From the NCBI GenBank assembly GCA_002422265.1, contig DIUB01000050.1, forward strand, positions 1 through 26,605: a stretch of 26,605 nucleotides of DNA, written 5' to 3'. Of the stretch, positions 7,640 through 14,721 are shown piece by piece; the stretch's first letter is position 1, and every line of letters begins with the position of its first letter. Under the pieces are notes generated by a model. It had not been told where the DNA came from, did not search any database, and saw only the letters and a program-made list of their open reading frames with translations. The position numbers and the translations under genes were made by a program. Origin of the DNA: Geobacter sp. UBA6169 (GTDB lineage Bacteria > Desulfobacterota > Desulfuromonadia > Geobacterales > Pseudopelobacteraceae).

Positions 7640-9910
7640 GTGAAGACAGACAAGCTGTTGCTGCAGGCAACCAAACTCCACGAGGCAGGAAAAAACGACG
7701 AAGCAGCGGTGCTGTTCACCCGTGTCCTGCGTACCCATCCCAGGCAATTTGTCGCGCTCTACACCATGGGGGTTATCCGCTACCAGCGAGCAGACTACCT
7801 GGGAGCGCTCTCTTTTTTCAGCCGGGCTCTCAAGGCAAATGCTGCCTTTGCACCACTCCGTTTCAATATGGGACTTACCCTGATCAAGCTGAATCTACTG
7901 GCTGATGCGGTTACTCATCTGAACGCGGCCCTGGAGCTGGACACCAACTACGAGCCGGCCCGCTCCCAGCTGGCTTTGCTGCAGACCGGTCTGCAGCAGG
8001 CAGCCGGAGCCGATCAAGGGCTGGCAGCGTATTACGGTAACCACGGCGATGAGATCACCCGTGCCATTCAACTGCAGTCGCAGCAGCGCAGCGATGAGGC
8101 TGAGGCCCTGTTCCAGAAGGTGCTGCAGGAGGACAACACAAATATCCTGGCGCTTTATTCGCTGGGTGCCCTTGAACAGCAACGGGGCATGCCTGACAAG
8201 GCGCTGGACTACTTTGAGCGCGGGACTGTCGCTCAGCCTGGGTATGCACCGATCTGGTTCAGCCGCGGCGTGGCGCTGCAGGCATTAAAAAGGCTTGATG
8301 AGGCGATTGAGAGCTTTGACCGGGCGCTTACGATCAATCCGCAATATATTGAGCCGCTGGTAAACAAAGGGGTAGCGTTGGCAGATCTGAAGCGCCACAA
8401 GGATGCCCTGCTCAATTACGAAGCGCTGCTCAAGATTGACCCAGGCAATACCAGAGCGCTGAATAATCGCGGCATTCTACTTTCTGACTTCAAGATGTTT
8501 GATTTGGCCATCCAGACTTATGAGCATCTGCTGCGGATCGATCCTGACTATGAGTACGCGCAGGGGATGCTGGCCTTTGCCAAGCTGCATTCCTGCGATT
8601 GGACCCGGCTGGAAGAGTACTGCAACCGGGTCGTCGAGGGGGTAAGAGCTGGGAAGCGGGTCTGTAAATCACAAGGATTTCTGGCTATTTCTGGTGATCC
8701 ACACGATCATCTGCTCTGTGCAACGACCTTTGCAGACCACTATTTCCCCGCTCAAAAACCGGTATGGCAGGGAGAGCGGTATCAGCACGACAGGATCAAG
8801 ATCGCCTATGTCTCGCCAGATTTCAGGGAACACCCGGTGGGGCATCTGACGGCGGGGATCTTTGAGCAGCACGACAAAGAGAAATTCGAGCTGATTGCCA
8901 TTTCATTGGGGCTTGATGACGGCAGCAAGCTGCGGCAGCGCATGGTACAGGCCTTTGACCGGTTTATCGATGTCCGTCAGATGCGGACCCTGGATATCGC
9001 CCGTATGATGCACGAGATGGAAATCGATATTGCGGTGGACCTGGCCGGCTATACGGCCGATTCGCGTACTGATATCTTCGCGCACCGTCCAGCACCGATC
9101 CAGGTTAATTACCTGGGCTACTCCAGTACTATGGGGACAGACTACTTTGACTACCTGATTGCAGACCGCCATATCATCCCGGAAGAATACCGGCAGTGCT
9201 ACAGCGAAGAGGTGATCTACCTGCCGGATACCTACCTGCCCACCGACAGCGAGGTGCAGATTGCGGAGCAGACCCCTACCCGCGCTGAGCAGGGCTTGCC
9301 AGATGATGGTTTTATATTCTGTTCGTTCAACCATGATTACAAGATCAACCCGCCGGTCTTTGATGTCTGGATGCGTCTGCTGAAGCAGGTTCCCGGCAGT
9401 GTACTCTGGTTGATGAAGCTGAACGAGTCGGCTGAGCGTAACCTGCGTAAAGAAGCAGAAAATCGGGGGGTCGGCGCCGAGCGGATTATCTTTGCTACCC
9501 GTGTGCCCCGTATTGAGGATCACCTGGCCCGCTACCGACTTGCCGATCTGTTTCTGGATACCACCCCCTACAACGCCCACACCACCACCAGCGATGTCCT
9601 GCGAGTTGGTCTGCCGGTGTTGACCTGCCGCGGCAAGGCCTTTGCCGGGCGGGTCGCTGCCGGACTGCTGTCAGTTGTCGGGTTGCCTGAACTGATAACC
9701 GACGATCTGCCCGGCTATGAACGTCTGGCACTTGAACTGGCCCATAACCGGGAAAAACTTCAGCAGATTCGTGCCAGGCTGCAGCAGAATCTTGCCACCA
9801 CACCGCTCTATGACACCGCCCGCTATTGCCGCAACCTTGAACAGCTTTATCATCAAATCTGGGAGAAGAAGCAGCGATCAGCCGGCATGGGGGGGGTGTC
9901 AGGTGGGTAA
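7640..9910 (+). CDS. TPR-containing GT41 glycosyltransferase (O-GlcNAc transferase-like)
   Basis: This is a 756-residue cytoplasmic enzyme. About eight tetratricopeptide repeats fill residues 1-310 (for example AIESFDRALTINPQYIEPLV). A SPINDLY/OGT-type catalytic region fills residues 380-750. Motifs known from human OGT are present: SPDFREHPVGH with His398, CSFNHDYKINP with Lys568 (the UDP-binding lysine position), and NAHTTTSDVLRVGLPV with His647. The family transfers a sugar from UDP-GlcNAc or a related donor to Ser/Thr of proteins; the TPRs select the substrate. I chose the GTG at 7640 because GGAAGGGG lies about nine bases upstream. An in-frame TTG at 7607 would add 11 residues but has no ribosome site. 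The stop overlaps the next gene, so the two are probably co-translated. The adjacent Thr-rich repeat protein is the obvious candidate substrate (inference). Confidence 0.92.
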   Translation: MKTDKLLLQATKLHEAGKNDEAAVLFTRVLRTHPRQFVALYTMGVIRYQRADYLGALSFFSRALKANAAFAPLRFNMGLTLIKLNLLADAVTHLNAALELDTNYEPARSQLALLQTGLQQAAGADQGLAAYYGNHGDEITRAIQLQSQQRSDEAEALFQKVLQEDNTNILALYSLGALEQQRGMPDKALDYFERGTVAQPGYAPIWFSRGVALQALKRLDEAIESFDRALTINPQYIEPLVNKGVALADLKRHKDALLNYEALLKIDPGNTRALNNRGILLSDFKMFDLAIQTYEHLLRIDPDYEYAQGMLAFAKLHSCDWTRLEEYCNRVVEGVRAGKRVCKSQGFLAISGDPHDHLLCATTFADHYFPAQKPVWQGERYQHDRIKIAYVSPDFREHPVGHLTAGIFEQHDKEKFELIAISLGLDDGSKLRQRMVQAFDRFIDVRQMRTLDIARMMHEMEIDIAVDLAGYTADSRTDIFAHRPAPIQVNYLGYSSTMGTDYFDYLIADRHIIPEEYRQCYSEEVIYLPDTYLPTDSEVQIAEQTPTRAEQGLPDDGFIFCSFNHDYKINPPVFDVWMRLLKQVPGSVLWLMKLNESAERNLRKEAENRGVGAERIIFATRVPRIEDHLARYRLADLFLDTTPYNAHTTTSDVLRVGLPVLTCRGKAFAGRVAAGLLSVVGLPELITDDLPGYERLALELAHNREKLQQIRARLQQNLATTPLYDTARYCRNLEQLYHQIWEKKQRSAGMGGVSGG

Positions 9911-11051
9911 GCCGGACAAAAAGCTGCTGGTTGAGGGCTGGCTTTCGCTCTGCCATTCCTATTCGGTTGTCAATCAGTGGCAGCTTTTGTCGATGCGTAA
10001 AAAAAAGAACCTGCAGCTCTGTTTCAAAGAGGTCGCTCGGTATGACAAGAACTGGGCGACACTTACTGGGCTGTTAAGTGATGACGACTCAGCATGGCTG
10101 AACAGCCTGAAGGAGTGCGATCCGGCCGGCTGTGATCTGGTCTACAGGATCTCTACGCCATTTAACTTCAAAGAGATTAAGACCAAGACAGCGATTTTCA
10201 TTACCTCTGAATTCAAGGTGCTGTTACCGCAACAGTACAACACGCTGGACGATTTTCGTGCCTGTATCAACCAGCCCCAGGTCAAGATCGTTACCCCCTC
10301 CAACTGGTCTGCCGAGGGCTTTTATCGGCAGGGCTGCGGTACCGATCAGGTCTTGGTTGTGCCCCACGGGGTTGATACCACTGTTTTTGGCAGGTCTGAA
10401 GCCAGTCGGCTACAAACCAGAACAAACCTTGGGCTGGATGGTTTTGTGTTTCTGCATATCGGTGCCATGACCGAGTGCAAGGGAGTTGATCTGCTGTTGC
10501 AGGCCTTTGCAACTGTCGCTGCACAACGGCCGGACGCCCGTCTGATTCTGAAGGGAAACGATGGTCTCTACCCCTCGAACGAGTTCTTAAAAAAGGCCTT
10601 GTCCGGACTTCCTGTTGAGGCGCAGACAATGGTGCTTGACAGACTCAGCTATATCGGCAACTCCCTTTCAATGGCAGATATGGCCCGTATCTATCAGTCG
10701 GCAGACGCCTATCTTTCTCCCTACAAGGCGGAAGGTTTTAATATGCCGGTACTTGAAGCGATGGCCTGCGGCCTGCCGGTTATCTGCACCAGAGGCGGGG
10801 CAACCGATGATTTTGTCGATGATGACTGCGCCTTGCGGATTGATAGCCGGCTCATCACAGTTGGTAAAGACGACTACACAGGTGACATGCTGCTGCCGGA
10901 TCTGGATCATTTGATCCAGCTGATGTATAAGGTGATGGACGATGCAGATTGGCGCTGCAGGGCCGCCGAGGCAGGTATTGAGCGGGTACACCGCAGCTAC
11001 ACCTGGGATGCCGTAACGGATCTGTTGCTTGAGAAACTGCTGGGAGAGTGA
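9903..11051 (+). CDS. GT4-family glycosyltransferase (group 1)
   Basis: This is a 382-residue GT-B fold retaining glycosyltransferase. Evidence is VVPHGVDTTVF in the linker, LHIGAMTECKGVDLLLQAF at the start of the C-terminal domain, and the nucleotide-sugar motif EGFNMPVLEAMACGLPV with the E-x7-E pair at Glu277 and Glu285. No signal peptide or membrane segment is visible. The start chosen is the GTG at 9903, which overlaps the upstream stop by eight bases and has a G-rich tract just before it. The frame is open further upstream to 9717, but that stretch lies wholly inside the preceding gene. Donor and acceptor are unknown. Position after the GT41 gene suggests that it extends the first protein-linked sugar (inference). 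Confidence 0.88.
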   Translation: MGKPDKKLLVEGWLSLCHSYSVVNQWQLLSMRKKKNLQLCFKEVARYDKNWATLTGLLSDDDSAWLNSLKECDPAGCDLVYRISTPFNFKEIKTKTAIFITSEFKVLLPQQYNTLDDFRACINQPQVKIVTPSNWSAEGFYRQGCGTDQVLVVPHGVDTTVFGRSEASRLQTRTNLGLDGFVFLHIGAMTECKGVDLLLQAFATVAAQRPDARLILKGNDGLYPSNEFLKKALSGLPVEAQTMVLDRLSYIGNSLSMADMARIYQSADAYLSPYKAEGFNMPVLEAMACGLPVICTRGGATDDFVDDDCALRIDSRLITVGKDDYTGDMLLPDLDHLIQLMYKVMDDADWRCRAAEAGIERVHRSYTWDAVTDLLLEKLLGE

Positions 11052-11081
11052 TCAAAATGGTTTTCTGCTGCCTGGTGGTGT

Positions 11082-11771
11082 ATGTCAAACCTGTCTGAAA
11101 TACGTTTTTGCATCTGCTCAATCTCTGACCGGCCTGAGCTTAGCCGGAAGACCTATCCTGCGCTTGTTCAGTACGCCCAAAAATGGGGCTACGCCCTCCA
11201 TATCGAGACACAGACCCTTGACGAGACACGCCATATCGCCTGGAGCAAGGTGCTGCTGTTGCAGCGCCTGCTTCCGCTGTACGATGTCTGTGTCTGGTTT
11301 GATGACGATATCCTGATCACCGATCCTGAGAAACCGCTTGAGTCCTTCATTACGGAAGGGTTCAGAACCGGGCTGCATGCCTTTATGATAGCAGCGGATA
11401 TTCTGCCGCAGACACCGATGAACACCGGCATTGTCTTTGCCAGGAATCTGCCGGCGGCGTTTGAACTGCTCAAGTGGGTCTGGGATCAGTGCGACAAGAT
11501 CGGCAAGCGGCATGAACCATGCTGGGAGCAGGATGCCTTCAATGCAATCTGGCTTTACTGGAACAAGAGCTGGGTGGATATTATTCCCTACCGCAGATTG
11601 CAGGCACATATACGGGACTGGAATCTGCCCAGAGAGCTTTTCTGGCAACCGGGTGATTTTTCGGCACATGTAACCGGCATGGCGCTGGATCGCCGCCTGA
11701 AAATTCTGGATGACCTGCTGGCTGATCCTGACAGGTTCGATCCGGACAACTATCTAAGCAAACCTGCATAA
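11082..11771 (+). CDS. DxD galactosyl/mannosyltransferase-like protein (GT34-like)
   Basis: This is a 229-residue GT-A type enzyme. It has a metal-binding FDDDILITDP motif (Asp74-76), MNTGIVFARN at about residues 112-121, WEQDAFNAIW at about 148-157 and a late His in GDFSAHVTG (His196). This order (DxD, NTG-RN, EQDA, GxxxH) is typical of the GT34/GMA12 galactosyl- and mannosyltransferases, which use UDP-Gal or GDP-Man. No membrane anchor is seen, so it should be cytoplasmic, unlike the Golgi members of the family. It sits 30 bases after the GT4 gene and 21 before the next GT41, clearly in one operon. The family assignment is by motif order; the exact sugar cannot be told. Confidence 0.75.
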   Translation: MSNLSEIRFCICSISDRPELSRKTYPALVQYAQKWGYALHIETQTLDETRHIAWSKVLLLQRLLPLYDVCVWFDDDILITDPEKPLESFITEGFRTGLHAFMIAADILPQTPMNTGIVFARNLPAAFELLKWVWDQCDKIGKRHEPCWEQDAFNAIWLYWNKSWVDIIPYRRLQAHIRDWNLPRELFWQPGDFSAHVTGMALDRRLKILDDLLADPDRFDPDNYLSKPA

Positions 11772-11792
11772 CCAGTCAGGAGAGACAAAGAT

Positions 11793-13784
11793 ATGGATGA
11801 CGCAACATTTTCAGATCTGGTGCAGCGGGCAGCTGATAAACGGCTGAGCGCCTTTGAGCTGATGTCAATGGCTGCCGATGTTGAAGGGTATGGCCGGTCA
11901 AAGCTGCTGGAACTGTACCAGACCTGGCTCGCTGCCAACGCTGAAGATCCGCTCCAGTATGTGATGCAGTTTAATTACGGGATTGTCCTGGGAACTGCCG
12001 GCCTGACCGCTGAATCATGCATTGCCTATATCAAGGCCATCAACAGCAATAAGCAGCTTTTCCCCGCCTATATCAACCTTGCTTCCGGGTACGAAAAGCT
12101 GGGGCGCACCGACCTGGCCCTGCAGATTCATGGAGAACTGTTGCGACTCTTGTCGTTGGTAACCCATGAAAACATTAAATACAAGTCATTGGCACTGGTG
12201 CAGCTTAGCAGGATCCAGATCGCCCAGGGTAACCCCGAAGCAGCAGAGAAAAGTCTGCTGGAGAGTCTGGCACTGCAGGGTAACCAGCCGGATATTCTGA
12301 TGCACCTGGTTGATCTGCGTCTAAAGCAATGCAAATGGCCGGTCTTTTCCCTGCAGAGCAATACGCCACGGTCTGATTTTATCCGTAATATGGCTCCGTT
12401 GACGATTGCTGCCTACAGCAATGACCCACTGCTGCAGCTGGCTATCTCGCACAATTACAGCAAAAAAATCATTAAACTGCCTTCGGATGAGCTACAAAGG
12501 AAGCCGGAGACAGCAGCCAGCCGGGCAGAGGACAAACGACTGCGGATAGGGTATCTCTCCTCCGACCTTTATGGCCACGCCATAGGATCGCTGATGTCTG
12601 ATATCTTCGGACTGCACGATCGTGCCAATGTTGAAGTGGCGGCATATTATTACGGCCCGGAGCGTCAGGACCTTTTCCAGGCCAGAATCAGGCGGGATGT
12701 TGACCACTGGATCGATATCAGCAGCATAAGCGATCATGAGGCAGCCCAACGTATAGCGGATGACGGAGTTGATATCCTGGTGGATGTTAACGGCCATTCC
12801 ATGAATGCCCGCACCTCCATTCTGGCCTACAACCCGGCGCCGATCATGATCAACTGGCTGGGATTCCCCGGCACCATGGGTTCGGCCTTTCACCACTATA
12901 TTCTTGCCGATGACTACATTGTCCCGGATGGATATGACCTGTTTTACTCTGAAAAGGTGCTGCGGCTGCCCTGTTATCAACCCAATGACCGGCAGCGGAT
13001 TGTCTCTGAGCAACCGGCCTCACGCCAGCAGTACGGCCTGAAAGAGGATGTCTTTGTCTTTTGCTGTTTTAACGGCAGCCAGAAGATTACAGAACAGATC
13101 TTTCTGCTCTGGATGGAGATACTGCGCGGGGTGCCGGACAGCATGCTCTGGCTGCTTTCTGATCAGGAAGAGGTAAACAACCGCCTGCGTGAGCGTGCCG
13201 CCAGTTGCGGTGTTGCGCCACAACGACTGGTCTTTGCCGGGCGCACAGCCAATCATGAACACCTGAAGCGGTATCAGTCGGCAGACCTGTTTCTGGACAC
13301 CTTCCCGTACGGTGCCCATACCACCGCATCCGATGCATTGTGGATGGGTGTGCCGGTGGTGACCCTGTCCGGGAACGGCTTTGCATCCCGCGTCTGTGGC
13401 AGCCTGGTACGCTCTGCCGGCATACCGGAGCTGATCTGCAACAGTCCGGTGGAGTATGTAGCCAAGGCGATTGAGGCCGGTCTGTACCGTGAGCGGAGTA
13501 ATGAGTTGAAGCAGAAGCTGTCAGAGCAGAAAGAGAGTTGTGTCCTGTTTGACATGCCGTTACTGGTGCGCAGCCTTGATACGCTCTACCGGCAGATCTG
13601 GCATGACTATCTGGCAGGCAATCTGCCCCGCCCGGATCTTAACAATTTGGATGAATATCTTGAGGTAGGGATGGCCCTTGATCAGGAGTTGGACCCCTTT
13701 ACACCGCTGGTCGAGCGGCTGGATACCTATCGGGCACGGCTTGAGCAGCGGCGCAGGAAGCAGGATTGCAGGCTGTGCAGGTAG
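11793..13784 (+). CDS. Second GT41 glycosyltransferase (OGT/SPINDLY-like) with short TPR region
   Basis: This is a 663-residue protein. A divergent N-terminal helical region has two or three recognisable TPRs (residues about 50-175, for example SCIAYIKAINSNKQLFPAYI). A GT41 catalytic region spans residues 245-610: SSDLYGHAIGSL (His262), CCFNGSQKITEQ (Lys431), YGAHTTASDALWMGVPVV (His509) and LDTLYRQIWHDYLAG. The three active-site positions match those of the GT41 gene upstream, so it is probably active. The end carries about 50 extra charged residues. The start ATG has AGGAGA at a good distance. Two active-looking GT41 enzymes in one operon could share one substrate, or recognise different parts of it through their different TPR domains (inference). 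Confidence 0.9.
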   Translation: MDDATFSDLVQRAADKRLSAFELMSMAADVEGYGRSKLLELYQTWLAANAEDPLQYVMQFNYGIVLGTAGLTAESCIAYIKAINSNKQLFPAYINLASGYEKLGRTDLALQIHGELLRLLSLVTHENIKYKSLALVQLSRIQIAQGNPEAAEKSLLESLALQGNQPDILMHLVDLRLKQCKWPVFSLQSNTPRSDFIRNMAPLTIAAYSNDPLLQLAISHNYSKKIIKLPSDELQRKPETAASRAEDKRLRIGYLSSDLYGHAIGSLMSDIFGLHDRANVEVAAYYYGPERQDLFQARIRRDVDHWIDISSISDHEAAQRIADDGVDILVDVNGHSMNARTSILAYNPAPIMINWLGFPGTMGSAFHHYILADDYIVPDGYDLFYSEKVLRLPCYQPNDRQRIVSEQPASRQQYGLKEDVFVFCCFNGSQKITEQIFLLWMEILRGVPDSMLWLLSDQEEVNNRLRERAASCGVAPQRLVFAGRTANHEHLKRYQSADLFLDTFPYGAHTTASDALWMGVPVVTLSGNGFASRVCGSLVRSAGIPELICNSPVEYVAKAIEAGLYRERSNELKQKLSEQKESCVLFDMPLLVRSLDTLYRQIWHDYLAGNLPRPDLNNLDEYLEVGMALDQELDPFTPLVERLDTYRARLEQRRRKQDCRLCR

Positions 13785-13797
13785 TGAGAGGCAAGCG

Positions 13798-13866
13798 GTG
13801 AAAACATATTTTGATACGTTTCTCAAGGTAATTGACGCGTTGGCCAAATCACAGGTTGGCAATTGA
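13798..13866 (+). CDS. Possible 22-codon ORF, unrecognised, perhaps a truncated gene start
   Basis: A GTG at 13798 has GAGAGG six bases upstream and opens MKTYFDTFLKVIDALAKSQV before a TGA. The ribosome site and the tight spacing to the GT41 stop (13 bases) look like the start of an operon gene whose body has been lost. It could equally be chance. I know of no family that matches it. Confidence 0.25.
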   Translation: MKTYFDTFLKVIDALAKSQVGN

Positions 13867-14039
13867 GGAAGCGGCAGAGGTTGTCGGGGTGAGTGTGGAA
13901 CTTTTGAGGAACGGTACGAACCTTGACAAGTAATATTTTCGAGAATGCAGGAAAAGGAAGCCGACCCACGTACCCTCACGGGTTCAATTTTTTACAGAGT
14001 GACCTACTACTAGCTGATTTTATGTGATTTCTGCCGTAG

Positions 14040-14066
14040 GTTGGGAAGAGCGTAGCGAATCCCAAC
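14040..14066. repeat. Palindromic intergenic element
   Basis: The arms gttggga (14040-14046) and tcccaac (14060-14066) flank agagcgtagcgaa. Hairpins of this style (a TTGGG...CCCAA stem around a GCGTAGCG-like core) are often dispersed in bacterial genomes as REP-like units. Only one copy is in this window, so dispersal cannot be judged here. Confidence 0.5.
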
Positions 14067-14117
14067 AGGGGTGCTGATTTCAAGCCGTTAGTTGGAAGTT
14101 GCTCAGAAGGAAGATAC

Positions 14118-14663
14118 ATGAGCGAAGAGTCTGAATATAAAGAGCTGTTGATAGGGTGTGGTAGTCGACGTATCAAGCAGCTTTTCTTCCAGGATAAGCA
14201 GGATTGGCATAATCTGACTACTCTGGATATAAATGCCGACCATAAACCCGATGTGGTTTGGGATTTGAATAATCTGCCCTTGCCATTTGATGATAATTCT
14301 TTTGATGAGATCCACGCCTATGAAGTCTTGGAACACACCGGTAAATTAGGTGATTATCAATTTTTCTTCGCTCAGTTTTCAGAGTTTTGGCGTATATTAA
14401 AGCCAAGTGGATTGTTGATTGGCTCTTGTCCGCATTACACAAGCTATTGGGCTTTTGGCGATCCGTCTCACTCACGGGTTATCCAGAAGGAGAGCTTTGT
14501 TTTCTTGGATCAGACCCAGTACACAGCTCAAATTGGTAAAACAGCAATGTCAGATTTTAGATACCTCTATAAAGCAGATTTTAGAGTTGCGTATGTTTCA
14601 GAAGAAAATCTTACTCTTCAGTTTGCATTGCAGGCGGTCAAGCCGTCGAGGATTGAATTGTAG
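14118..14663 (+). CDS. Class I SAM-dependent methyltransferase
   Basis: This is a 181-residue protein. The SAM-binding glycine motif LLIGCGSRR is at residues 10-18, an acidic end of strand 2 (TLDIN) follows, then the methyltransferase-11 signature PLPFDDNSFDEIHAYEVLEH and a late ILKPSGLLIGSCPH. The protein is short but has the whole core fold. The ATG has AAGGAAG nine bases before it. The gene is visibly AT-richer than the glycosyltransferase genes, which suggests later acquisition. Among sugar transferases, O-methylation of a glycan is the likely role, but the substrate cannot be read from sequence. Confidence 0.85.
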   Translation: MSEESEYKELLIGCGSRRIKQLFFQDKQDWHNLTTLDINADHKPDVVWDLNNLPLPFDDNSFDEIHAYEVLEHTGKLGDYQFFFAQFSEFWRILKPSGLLIGSCPHYTSYWAFGDPSHSRVIQKESFVFLDQTQYTAQIGKTAMSDFRYLYKADFRVAYVSEENLTLQFALQAVKPSRIEL

Positions 14664-14721
14664 ATGCGGAACTGACCGGAAACTCCACTATAAGCACTGA
14701 ACGATGGTGAGTGTATAGCAG

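Larger units (their letters stand above)
13785..14117. other. Intergenic stretch with gene-remnant character
   Basis: These 333 bases between the second GT41 and the first methyltransferase contain no convincing full gene. Two short open pieces in different frames (13798-13866 and 13857-13937, the latter giving LAIEEAAEVVGVSVELLRNG) might be remains of a lost gene, but I recognise neither. A palindromic element lies at 14040-14066. The stretch marks the border where AT-richer genes begin. Confidence 0.5.

Noticed and set aside
8903..9580. 225-codon minus-strand frame opposite the first GT41 gene
   Set aside because: The plus strand has full GT41 motifs over this interval; the minus frame has no recognisable domain or ribosome site.
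13923..13951. Perfect TTGACA as a -35 box for the first methyltransferase
   Set aside because: No acceptable -10 hexamer lies 16-18 bases downstream (tgcagg-like sequence there), and the site is about 190 bases from the gene.
13972..13993. Possible terminator before the run of six T residues in the 13785-14117 gap
   Set aside because: The accc/gggt stem has only four pairs and is separated from the T run, too weak to call.
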